From an uncultured Opitutia bacterium (lineage in GTDB: Bacteria > Verrucomicrobiota > Verrucomicrobiae > Opitutales > MB11C04): DNA of 18,910 bases. Numbering within the stretch: the stretch's first letter is position 1; each line of letters begins with the position of its first letter. Below are positions 7,557 through 15,082 of the stretch, piece after piece. Below the pieces are notes generated by a model. The model was not told where the DNA came from and did not search any database. It worked only from the letters and a program-made list of their open reading frames with translations. The DNA is taken from the NCBI GenBank assembly GCA_913048545.1, contig CAJWWH010000022.1, positions 1-18,910 on the forward strand. The letters are read 5' to 3'. Both the position numbers and the translations under genes were made by a program.

Positions 7557-9064
7557 AAGCGGTGTGGTGGATCAAGCGTGATTTTCGAATATATGACAAT
7601 GATTGCATCCATTCGGCCCTGATGGAATGTGGAGAAGTACTGCCCTTTTTTTGCTGGGAGACCAAGATAATAGAAGCTGAAGATTTTTCACTTTTTCACC
7701 TTCAGGCACAGTGGCAGGCTTTGGATCAACTGAATGAAAATATTCAAAAACGGGGTGGATCCCTGTATGTGGCGAGAGGAGAGTTGATCAAACAAATGGA
7801 GGCACTCCATCAAAAATATCCCTTTACCCACCTTTTCACCCATGAGGAAACCGGTAATGTAATTAGTTTTCAAAGAGATCGTGAAGTCGCCCACTGGTGC
7901 CGGATGCATGGAGTGGAATGGCGGGAGTTTTCGCAAAATTCGGTATTGCGTGGGGGAAGCGCGGAGACCCGTCGCCGCCGGCATACCTCGGATGATTATC
8001 GTAAATCCCCGCCCGTCCAATCTCCCGATGCTATTCCCGGACCGGATGATAAAACTTTGAACACCGGAACATTTGACTGGTCCGTGCTTTGTCAAAACCT
8101 ACCCAAATTTTCCGGTTCTCATTCCCTGCCTTCCCTGCAACGAGTCGATGAGAAAAGTGCCGGAGCGACATTGAGAAGCTTTTTGAAAAAGCGCGGTGAA
8201 AAATACTCAGGTGGTATTTCATCCCCGAACACTGCCTTTGAAACAGGCTCCAGACTATCGGTCCACCTGACCTGGGGAACAATCAGCTTACGCTCGGTTT
8301 TTTCCGGACTCGAACTTAGAAGGCAGGAATTAAATGAAGAAAATATCCGGGGGTCCTGGAAGAGAAGCCTGCGCGCCTTTGAATCCAGGCTTTATTGGCG
8401 CGATCATTTTATACAACGATTGGAATCGGCCTCGGATATGGAGAATCGGGCTATTAATTCCGCTTATGAAAATCTGCCCTATGGAGACAGCAGTGAGCAC
8501 CTGGAGGCTTGGATTACCGGGCAAACAGGATTTCCCATGGTGGATGCATGTATGCGCTGCCTGAACGAGACCGGTTTTATGAATTTTCGAATGCGTGCCA
8601 TGGTGGTCAGTTTTGCCTGTTTTGGATTGCACCTTTCCTGGCGTACTATACATCGACCGTTGGCATGTTTGTTTACTGATTACGAACCGGGTGTGCATTT
8701 ATCTCAACTGCAAATGCAGGCTGGCGTCATGGGAATCAACGCACTGAGGGTATACAGTCCGGCGAAGCAGTTTTTGGATCAGGATCCGGATGGCAAGTTT
8801 ATCAAAAGATGGGTGCCAGAATTGGAGAATCGTACTCCCGCCGAAATTGCCCATGCGGAGGATTGTGAATTATCCGGTTATGTGGCACCTCTGGTCGATT
8901 TAAAAACCAATTCGAAGTGGATGAAGGAACAAATCTTTGCAATCCGGCGAAGCGGGGCGGGACGGTCGGAAACTCAAAAAACCCTGAAAGCACATGGCTC
9001 GAAGAAAAGAATAAAAAGGCCGAAAAAAAAGGCCGACGATGGACAGCTTACTCTCTTTGATTAA
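7553..9064 (+). CDS. Cryptochrome/photolyase-family FAD-binding protein
   Basis: A 503-residue protein with an N-terminal Rossmann-like photolyase domain (WWIKRDFRIYDN at 5-16) and a C-terminal FAD-binding helical domain. The latter has GSRLS (232-236), YWRD (281-284), TGFPMVDACMR (325-335), FRMRAM (345-350) and DPDGKFIKRWVPEL (411-424). The family repairs UV-induced pyrimidine dimers with blue light or acts as a photoreceptor. By hand alignment with E. coli PhrB, D376 and R346 (flavin salt bridge) are kept. The flavin-N5 Asn is replaced by His382, and the Trp triad becomes Tyr310, Trp363 and Leu386. This fits the divergent branch paired with DUF2256 rather than classical CPD photolyase or cry-DASH. 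The tail (~484-503) is Lys/Arg-rich and ends in QLTLF, resembling a sliding-clamp-binding motif. Substrate and light function are unproven. Confidence 0.87.
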   Translation: MKAVWWIKRDFRIYDNDCIHSALMECGEVLPFFCWETKIIEAEDFSLFHLQAQWQALDQLNENIQKRGGSLYVARGELIKQMEALHQKYPFTHLFTHEETGNVISFQRDREVAHWCRMHGVEWREFSQNSVLRGGSAETRRRRHTSDDYRKSPPVQSPDAIPGPDDKTLNTGTFDWSVLCQNLPKFSGSHSLPSLQRVDEKSAGATLRSFLKKRGEKYSGGISSPNTAFETGSRLSVHLTWGTISLRSVFSGLELRRQELNEENIRGSWKRSLRAFESRLYWRDHFIQRLESASDMENRAINSAYENLPYGDSSEHLEAWITGQTGFPMVDACMRCLNETGFMNFRMRAMVVSFACFGLHLSWRTIHRPLACLFTDYEPGVHLSQLQMQAGVMGINALRVYSPAKQFLDQDPDGKFIKRWVPELENRTPAEIAHAEDCELSGYVAPLVDLKTNSKWMKEQIFAIRRSGAGRSETQKTLKAHGSKKRIKRPKKKADDGQLTLFD

Positions 9065-9079
9065 ATGGAAACTTTAACC

Positions 9080-10066
9080 TCACCCGGCATCACAGCGTAA
9101 TTCTTCCATGCATTTTAAATCTCTCATCCATTTTTCCGGAATCCCGGTTTGCATCGCGAGTATCGCACCGACCACGACACCCCGATGGCAATTGTCACCA
9201 CCCACTTTTGCATTAGAGAGAATGGCGAGGGAAAAATCATCCGAGTATTTCCACGCAAAATAAAGGGATGCGTGAAATGCGGTGGGCAGGTAGCAGGCAG
9301 TGCTCATGATTTCCCCCACCACTCTTCGGTCGGGCATATTTTCCCATGCTTTTATCTTGGCCAATGGCACATTGGATAGACGGAGTCCCTGCAGGGATTT
9401 ACGAATATCCGCACTTCTTTCGAGTTCAATTAAAATGCGGGTGAACTCGCGGGCGGCTGTGAGCGTGTGGTGGTGATCGTGCGTCCCCCGGATCAGTTCA
9501 TTGGTGGATTCGAGTAGATGTTCCTCCGATGTTTGATCAACCGCTTCCAATCCCGCGAGCAGAGCAGGAAGCAGGCTGAGACCGCCGATATGAATATCTT
9601 CTATCCCACAGGAGGAGAGTTTTTTACCGCGGGCATAGTTGGAGAAAAACGCCCGATGATACTCTTCCGCGTAGGTGTCGTTGTGCCAGCCCGGAGTCAG
9701 CATAACCTCAGCGTATCGTTCGAGCCAAGTCTGGGAGTTAAATTCTCCGTTTTTGATGATTGTACGGTAAAGTTCACAGGCCAACTTGAGATTCAAGGTG
9801 TTTTCTCCCGCCTTCAAAGACTGATGGTAATGAACGCCTGGTTTCCCCCAGAACTTTGACTGCTCACGAAGAATATCGTCTTTTTCTCCGATGGGCTCGT
9901 ATTTAGATCGCCAAAGAATACTGTCCGGATGGATAGATTTGGGAGCCATAAAGTGATCAAACTCACCGTAGTCCGTATCGATTTTATCCGTGTTGTAATA
10001 CCAATGAACAGGCATCGAAACCGCATCTGCGATCAGTGAGCCGAGGAAAGCATTTTGATAACTCAT
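9080..10066 (-). CDS. ADP-ribosylglycohydrolase-family protein with non-canonical metal site
   Basis: A 328-residue protein of the ADP-ribosyl-crotonyl-type hydrolase (ARH/DraG) superfamily. It opens with FLGSLIADAVSMPVHW (canonical G-A-x-G-D-A-x-G-x-P) and has a GTHDHHH segment at 194-200 and GGDNCHRGVVVGA at 289-301 (canonical GGDTDT..A..GA). Classical enzymes bind two Mg2+/Mn2+ ions through a T-D-D-T motif and D-x-D-T. Here these read G87-E-N-T90 and D291-N-C-H294, so several metal ligands differ. It may be a conserved variant subfamily with different chemistry. I chose ATG 10066 because the protein then starts directly with the family's first helix; an in-frame extension to 10102 is possible but adds an unlike N-terminus. 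It is divergent from a deacetylase-like gene and convergent, 15 bp apart, with the flavoprotein gene. Confidence 0.78.
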   Translation of the reverse strand: MSYQNAFLGSLIADAVSMPVHWYYNTDKIDTDYGEFDHFMAPKSIHPDSILWRSKYEPIGEKDDILREQSKFWGKPGVHYHQSLKAGENTLNLKLACELYRTIIKNGEFNSQTWLERYAEVMLTPGWHNDTYAEEYHRAFFSNYARGKKLSSCGIEDIHIGGLSLLPALLAGLEAVDQTSEEHLLESTNELIRGTHDHHHTLTAAREFTRILIELERSADIRKSLQGLRLSNVPLAKIKAWENMPDRRVVGEIMSTACYLPTAFHASLYFAWKYSDDFSLAILSNAKVGGDNCHRGVVVGAILAMQTGIPEKWMRDLKCMEELRCDAG

Positions 10067-10130
10067 AAATTTTAACTTAGTGCCAACCCCGGTGATGGAC
10101 AAATTGGCAGAAATAGATAGAAAGACATTA

Positions 10131-11075
10131 ATGTCATTTTCCCTTTATTATCACCCCTTATATTCAGACGGATTGGACCGTACCGCCCGGTTCCCGGTGG
10201 ACCGTTATCGTTTGCTTAAGGAAAAACTCTGTCCACTCGACGAAGGGAAAGGAATTAAAATTAAAACTCCGAGGCTGGCAAAATTTTCCGAGCTTTGCCT
10301 GGTGCATGAAGAAGAGTATGTGAGCCGTTTTCTGGAAGGATCCCTTACTGATAAAGAGATCCGTAGAATTGGATTAAAACCATGGAAAGCGGAGATCATT
10401 CCCCGCACACTGAGGCTGGTCGGTGGAGCACTTGATGGCTTGGAAGAATTACTGAAAGGGGCTAAAATCGCCGGTAATATGGCCGGAGGCACGCATCATG
10501 CATTTCGGGGAGAAGGAGCAGGCTACTGTATTTTTAACGACCTGGCCGTTTGTGCCGAAGCGGCTTTGCAAAGAAAAGGCATAGAGCGTATTCTCGTTCT
10601 TGACCTTGATGTTCATCAGGGAGACGGAACCGCAGAGATATTTTACGGAGATGACCGGGTCTACACAGTTTCCCTGCACGGACAAAATAATTTTCCATTC
10701 CGCAAAAAAACCAGTGATTTTGATTACGGATTTGAGGACGGTACCGGGGACGAAGAGTATCTTCGCGTTTTGGATGCCACCCTAAATCGGTTGGAAAATG
10801 AACAGTTTGACCTGCTCTTTTTTCAGGCGGGTGTGGACGGATTGGCCTCGGATGCACTCGGACTGCTCAACCTTTCGCCGCAAGGCATGAAGGAAAGAAA
10901 CCGCCGGGTTTTCGAATGGCAGGAAAAAAAAGGCAAACCAATGTTGATTTTTATGGGGGGCGGATACGCCAAACCGATCGGTGACACCGTGGATGCATTC
11001 GCTGATTTATTTCTGATGGCTGCCGAGAAATTGAGCGAATCAGCGGGCTTGGATTACGGGATCAATTGCGGATAG
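10131..11075 (+). CDS. Histone-deacetylase-family (AcuC/HDAC-like) zinc deacetylase
   Basis: A 314-residue protein, the usual size for bacterial HDAC-like amidohydrolases. The active site is intact: H122-H123 in GGTHHAF; D158-L-D160-V-H162-Q-G-D-G-T, with D160 and H162 as zinc ligands; D236 in AGVDGLASD as third zinc ligand; and Y279 in MGGGYA as the catalytic Tyr. The DxDVHQG form resembles HDAC11/class-IV-type bacterial members. Likely substrates are acetyl-lysine proteins or small N-acetylated molecules; the sequence cannot decide. ATG 10131 is chosen because the protein then begins SLYYHPLYSDG, the normal family start; GTG 10080 and ATG 10095 are in-frame alternatives. It is divergently arranged with the ADP-ribosylglycohydrolase gene (64-bp gap), and its 3' end overlaps the sulfatase gene by 14 bp. 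Confidence 0.87.
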   Translation: MSFSLYYHPLYSDGLDRTARFPVDRYRLLKEKLCPLDEGKGIKIKTPRLAKFSELCLVHEEEYVSRFLEGSLTDKEIRRIGLKPWKAEIIPRTLRLVGGALDGLEELLKGAKIAGNMAGGTHHAFRGEGAGYCIFNDLAVCAEAALQRKGIERILVLDLDVHQGDGTAEIFYGDDRVYTVSLHGQNNFPFRKKTSDFDYGFEDGTGDEEYLRVLDATLNRLENEQFDLLFFQAGVDGLASDALGLLNLSPQGMKERNRRVFEWQEKKGKPMLIFMGGGYAKPIGDTVDAFADLFLMAAEKLSESAGLDYGINCG

Positions 11076-12438
11076 ATTTTATCTCTCGTGAAAAAAGTTT
11101 TCGCGTGCTTTTCAGATCGTTTGAAAATGACTGTATACCGGTAAGATTTTTATACTGCCCGGGGTCCTTCTTCATGTCGTAAAGTTCTTCGCTTCCGTCT
11201 CTGTATTTCATGTAGGACCATTTTTCGGTTCTCATTGATGTGCCCCCTTTCACAAATGAAAGAGCCGATTTTTTGATCTTCTTTTTCGGGTCATGCAGGA
11301 CTGGTACCAGACTTTTACCCTGCACGGTTGCCGGTGTTTTTAAACCGGTCAATTCACAGGCGGTGGGGAAGAGATCAACCAATTCCACAATGGATCTGCT
11401 CCTGCCGGGTTGGTGACTGGGGGACTTTATTATCAAGGGAACGCGGGTGACTTCTTCGCGGAGATTACTTTTTTGCCAAAAATTATGTTCCCCGAGAAGG
11501 TATCCGTGGTCGCTTGTGAAGAAGACCGCAGTTTCCCTGTCGAGTCCCAGTTCCCGCAGGGCTTTGAGAATACGTCCGACCTGTTCATCCATAAAAGTCA
11601 CGGTGGCGAGGTAGGCGGACCACATTTTTTTTTGATTATCTGGAAATTTATTGATTCCAAATTTCAATGAGTTTGAGTGCGAGATACCCGCTTTGGGCAT
11701 GTCTTTCCAGTCATCTTCTGGCACAAAGGGAAGGACCATATTCGTGAAAGGATAGGGTTTGAAATACTGTTCGGGGGCGACACTTGGGTAGTGTGGTCGA
11801 ACCAAACCGGTCGCCAAAAAGAAAGGTTTGTTCTCTTTTTTTAAACTTTTTAATAATTCAATGGATTGGGTGGCGGCTTTCCAGTCCGGCTGATCCGAAC
11901 CGTCTCCGACATAATCAACGGTGACAAACATACGGTAGGGCATTTGGGTGGACTGCCTTCCTTCGAGTTCGGTGGTGAATTTATTCAAATTCAGGCAGGC
12001 ATAATTTCCTGGAGTGTGTGCTTCTTTTCCAGGCATATTATATTTTGCAGACCAACACTCCGGGATGTCCTGCCCATCTGTGCCGGCGATAATGTCCCCG
12101 GGCACACGCATGTGAAAGATTTTACCGACCCGGGTGCTGGAAAATCCGTTTTTTTGAAAATGTTCGCCCCAGGTGATTTCTTTTTTACCCACATATCGGC
12201 CCCGCATAAAACTCGCCCTTGAGGGGGCACACGCCGTTCCCTGACAATAGGCGTTTTGAAAAAGAGTTCCTTCCTCAGCCAGCCGGTCAAGATGGGGCGT
12301 TCGGGCAATTTTATTTCCGTAACAACCGAGTACATCCGCTTTCAGATCATCGGACACAATCAGCAGGACATTTTTGATTTCCGCGTTTGCCCACAAAATG
12401 GTTAATGACCCGATGAGCAATGCGAGTAATTTTCTCAC
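11062..12438 (-). CDS. Exported type I sulfatase, iduronate-2-sulfatase-like
   Basis: A 458-residue arylsulfatase-superfamily enzyme that cleaves sulfate esters. It has a cleavable signal peptide (~1-19, ending ANA), metal ligands D30-D31, and the sulfatase signature C70-A-P-S-R74, whose Cys becomes formylglycine. FFTSDHGYLLGEHNFWQKS (D310, H311, K323) and RVPLI (332-336) follow. The DHG-LGEH-W-K pattern points to the iduronate-2-sulfatase / choline-sulfatase branch, and the likely substrate is a sulfated algal or animal polysaccharide. The start is GTG 12438, overlapping the isomerase stop by 4 nt (GTGA), so translation is coupled. No formylglycine-generating enzyme is in the window. It is the last gene of a four-gene minus-strand operon and overlaps the end of the convergent deacetylase gene. 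Confidence 0.9.
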   Translation of the reverse strand: MRKLLALLIGSLTILWANAEIKNVLLIVSDDLKADVLGCYGNKIARTPHLDRLAEEGTLFQNAYCQGTACAPSRASFMRGRYVGKKEITWGEHFQKNGFSSTRVGKIFHMRVPGDIIAGTDGQDIPECWSAKYNMPGKEAHTPGNYACLNLNKFTTELEGRQSTQMPYRMFVTVDYVGDGSDQPDWKAATQSIELLKSLKKENKPFFLATGLVRPHYPSVAPEQYFKPYPFTNMVLPFVPEDDWKDMPKAGISHSNSLKFGINKFPDNQKKMWSAYLATVTFMDEQVGRILKALRELGLDRETAVFFTSDHGYLLGEHNFWQKSNLREEVTRVPLIIKSPSHQPGRSRSIVELVDLFPTACELTGLKTPATVQGKSLVPVLHDPKKKIKKSALSFVKGGTSMRTEKWSYMKYRDGSEELYDMKKDPGQYKNLTGIQSFSNDLKSTRKLFSREIKSIRN

Positions 12439-13307
12439 TGTGCTTTCAGATAATTCAAACTCTTCCGAATACTGTCAAGCGGGGCAGGAGACTGGTCCTG
12501 TTCAACATGACAATGCTGCACCCCGGTTTTTTGGGCAATTTTCATAATGGGTTCCATCTTGATCATGCCGTCCCCAATCTCATCAAAAGTATCCGGACTG
12601 ACCTTGCCGAAATTAGGAACAGCGGATTTCTTTTTGAGATCTTTCAAATGAAGTTGTGAAACACGCCCACCCAGCTTTTTGATCATTTCAACTGGATCCA
12701 CTCCTCCCAGTTTTACCCAGAACACATCCAGTTCGAACGCCATTTGCGGAGAGAAGTTTTCAACCAGGATGTCATAACCAGATTGGCCCTTTTCCATCGG
12801 CTTAAATTCAAAGGCATGATTGTGATAGGCCAGCTGGATTTTTGCATCGGTTGCCTTTTCAGCGGCTTGGTTGAGAAGCTCGGCCACCTTCCTGTACCCG
12901 TCAAGATTTTCCCGGTCGGATTCGGCGAGGTAGGGCACAACTAAGTGAGAAAGTTCGAGTTCGCGTGCGAGGTCGATAATTTTTTCAAAGGAGGGAACCC
13001 CTTTTCTTTCGGGATGAAGAACTGCGTTCCAATCAAAGTGGGAAGAGTTAACTCTCATTCCATTTTGTCTCGCCCGCTTAATCATCTCAACCGCCTGTGG
13101 AGAGGGAAACCCATAGGGTTCCACCTGCCTGTATCCCGCCTTGGCCACCTCCTTGATTGTGACCGGCAGATTCTTCGAAATTGGCTTGCGCAGGGTATAG
13201 AGCTGGATGCCGATCTCATTGAGAAAAGGCAAGTTTGAGGCCCGTGCAAACGAAGGCAGAGTGAGTAACAGACCGCCAGAATTTAGGATAAAATTTCTTC
13301 TTTTCAT
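12435..13307 (-). CDS. Tat-exported sugar phosphate isomerase/epimerase-like TIM barrel protein
   Basis: A 290-residue xylose-isomerase-like TIM barrel (AP_endonuc_2 family). The N-terminus KRRNFILNSGGLLLTLPSF is a twin-arginine signal ending near ARA (21-23). Barrel motifs follow: IGIQLYTLR (32-40), YHNHAFEF (161-168), FELDVFW (191-197), LHLKD (219-223) and HVEQD (267-271). These supply the His, Asp and Glu residues that bind the divalent metal in this family. ATG 13307 is chosen because the Tat motif follows it directly and GGA lies about 7 nt upstream; an in-frame TTG at 13349 would overlap the membrane protein gene. Such exported isomerase-like proteins are abundant in Verrucomicrobia and Planctomycetes, but their substrates are largely unknown. 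It lies between the membrane protein gene and the coupled sulfatase gene. Confidence 0.88.
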   Translation of the reverse strand: MKRRNFILNSGGLLLTLPSFARASNLPFLNEIGIQLYTLRKPISKNLPVTIKEVAKAGYRQVEPYGFPSPQAVEMIKRARQNGMRVNSSHFDWNAVLHPERKGVPSFEKIIDLARELELSHLVVPYLAESDRENLDGYRKVAELLNQAAEKATDAKIQLAYHNHAFEFKPMEKGQSGYDILVENFSPQMAFELDVFWVKLGGVDPVEMIKKLGGRVSQLHLKDLKKKSAVPNFGKVSPDTFDEIGDGMIKMEPIMKIAQKTGVQHCHVEQDQSPAPLDSIRKSLNYLKAQ

Positions 13308-13345
13308 AGATTTTCCATAAGACAATGGGGGAGAAACGCAAGTGT

Positions 13346-14005
13346 TCAATCCGCAGTTTTATTATTCTCCGGGCTTGGCTCTGTGGGTTTTGCTGGAAAG
13401 AGAAAAATCTTAAATCGTTTAAAAATTGAAGATCCAAAAAGGGCGAAATGGAGGCAGGTGGGCAGAGCGGCGGAAATTCCCATGATTAATCCGAAATAGA
13501 TATTTTTGGCGTTTTCACGCCCGGTTGGATCTTGAATTGCCTGAACAGCCCGGGAAGTGTATTTGTTTCCCCGCTCCGCCAACTGCTCAGGGGCGGACTC
13601 CCATAAACTAATGAGCCAACCTCCAAAACTAAAGACAAATAAAACCCAGAGAGTGGCAAGAATTGCGATAAAAAAATCAAGGGACAGATGGAAAATATAT
13701 TCTGATGTTTTGGAGGAAGCCAGTGCTCTTCTTATAATCCAGATGGTGATGAAAAACGAAAGGCTGTCAAAAAGAGCACCCAGAATACCCACGGGAATTT
13801 GCAGTTTTATATAATGAGAAGCTTCATGGGTCTGCATATAAAATGGAAAGGCGGTATAGATTGCCCACCAGTAACAGGCGATATTAAGAATAACAAAAAA
13901 CAGAAAAAGGAGGGGGAAGAAAACAGCGATTGAACCGCGCTTTCTTTCGTAAATATCGAGGACCTTATGGAGAGAATCTCTCCAAATGTTGATTACCGCC
14001 GTCAT
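13346..14005 (-). CDS. Four-helix integral membrane protein, unknown function
   Basis: A 219-residue protein that I do not recognise. Four strong hydrophobic segments (~25-47, 68-92, 109-134, 170-194) are separated by polar loops, and it ends in a Pro/Glu-rich tail. There is no signal peptide and no known transporter or enzyme motif. ATG 14005 is chosen because GGAG lies about 10 nt upstream; a longer frame to 14089 would run into the oxidoreductase gene, which ends at 14026. The gap to that gene is 20 bp and to the isomerase 38 bp, so all four minus-strand genes are probably co-transcribed. A role in uptake or sensing of the sugar handled by the operon is possible but not shown. Confidence 0.75.
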   Translation of the reverse strand: MTAVINIWRDSLHKVLDIYERKRGSIAVFFPLLFLFFVILNIACYWWAIYTAFPFYMQTHEASHYIKLQIPVGILGALFDSLSFFITIWIIRRALASSKTSEYIFHLSLDFFIAILATLWVLFVFSFGGWLISLWESAPEQLAERGNKYTSRAVQAIQDPTGRENAKNIYFGLIMGISAALPTCLHFALFGSSIFKRFKIFLFPAKPTEPSPENNKTAD

Positions 14006-14025
14006 ATTCCCAGTACTCCGCCGGA

Positions 14026-14982
14026 TTACAGGGTGATATGCCTTTCCTCCTCGACTGACTGCTCGCAGGCTTCGACAATCCGCATACATGTCAACGCATC
14101 ATCCAGGGTGGACAGTGGTTGTTTTCCTTTTCCTAAAACCTGTTCAAGGAAATGTTTGCCCATCGCTCGGATGGTATACGGATAGGCAGAGTAAGTTTGA
14201 GAATGAACCACCGCAGGGGTGTTCTCAACCCAGTCCCGGTAACTGTAGCGTGTGGCTCCCTTAGTACCAATTACTTTGATCATAAATGTCCATGGATCAC
14301 CGGCATGGTCATCCGAAGCAAAACTGGCACAGAGATGGGAAAGTGCATTATTTTTCATTTTCATCGTGACCATGGCAATATTTTCCTGCGGCACGGTGCC
14401 GTCATTTACGGTTGCTTTCATGCAGGATATCTTATCGGGCTGCCCGAGAAGATAAAGTGTGCAGTAAGCATGATGGGTGAGAATTTGCCGAATCACACCG
14501 GGGTAGCGGGCCGCAACAGATTCAGGATGATGAATGTTGTAAAGAACATAGAGGGAAACCAGGTCACCTATTTTTCCGCTCTCAATCAAGTCCTTTGCCC
14601 GGGTGACAGAGGGTTCGTAAATATAGTTGTGTACCGGAGCCACCTGCACTCCTTGTGCCTTGGCCGCTTTTTTCAGGTCCTCAATTTCTTCGATGGTGAC
14701 GGCGGTAGGTTTTTCCACCAAAACATGTTTGCCCGCATCAATTGCCTGGCGGGCATATTGATGGTGCGTTTCCATATTGGTCAGGACATAGACCACATCC
14801 ACTGCTTTGATTAAATCCTCAACCTGATCAAATACCTGGCAGTTGAAGAGCCTGCTTTTTTCTTCGGCTTTTTTTCGCGTTCGATTCCATATTCCGGTAA
14901 GGACCGCATTTTCAGAGGAATGTACGCCTTCGCTGTGCAGGAGAGAAATGTCTCCTGCGCCAATAAATCCAACTTTTATCAT
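14026..14982 (-). CDS. Gfo/Idh/MocA-family NAD(P)-dependent oxidoreductase
   Basis: A 318-residue protein with an N-terminal Rossmann fold, IKVGFIGAGDIS (G5-x2-G8-x-G10). The diagnostic HVLVEKPTAV follows, with E90-K91-P92, then the C-terminal alpha/beta dimerisation domain including a His pair (170-171) at the usual catalytic helix. The family oxidises or reduces sugars, inositols or sugar derivatives with NAD(P). There is no export signal, so it is cytoplasmic. ATG 14982 is preferred because the nucleotide-binding strand starts at residue 2 and AGAGGGA lies upstream, though ~11 nt away; ATG 15006 is an in-frame alternative. It is the first gene of the operon with the membrane protein, Tat isomerase and sulfatase, suggesting catabolism of a desulfated sugar. 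Confidence 0.88.
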   Translation of the reverse strand: MIKVGFIGAGDISLLHSEGVHSSENAVLTGIWNRTRKKAEEKSRLFNCQVFDQVEDLIKAVDVVYVLTNMETHHQYARQAIDAGKHVLVEKPTAVTIEEIEDLKKAAKAQGVQVAPVHNYIYEPSVTRAKDLIESGKIGDLVSLYVLYNIHHPESVAARYPGVIRQILTHHAYCTLYLLGQPDKISCMKATVNDGTVPQENIAMVTMKMKNNALSHLCASFASDDHAGDPWTFMIKVIGTKGATRYSYRDWVENTPAVVHSQTYSAYPYTIRAMGKHFLEQVLGKGKQPLSTLDDALTCMRIVEACEQSVEEERHITL

Positions 14983-15082
14983 TATGATATATATTCCCTC
15001 TTTCATGGGGGATTACAAGGACAAGCGATGTTTTTCTCTTTTGAGCTTTTAACTTTTGTGGAACTTGACATTTTGAAAGTTG

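Noticed and set aside
7688..8698. Several minus-strand open frames over 80 codons
   Set aside because: They are antisense to the photolyase-family gene, whose motifs are continuous across this region; no protein signature is visible in them.
9013..9035. Direct repeat of AAAAAGGCCG, 13 nt apart
   Set aside because: It encodes part of the Lys-rich tail of the flavoprotein and is explained by repeated Lys codons; only two copies, no sign of a mobile or regulatory repeat.
14152..14814. Long open frame (220 codons) on the plus strand
   Set aside because: It lies entirely antisense to the Gfo/Idh/MocA gene, shows no family motif and has a composition typical of a shadow frame.
15065..15070. Perfect TTGACA before the ydbH-like gene
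   Set aside because: A -10 at the normal distance would fall inside the coding start (GTG 15083) and no TATAAT-like hexamer is there.
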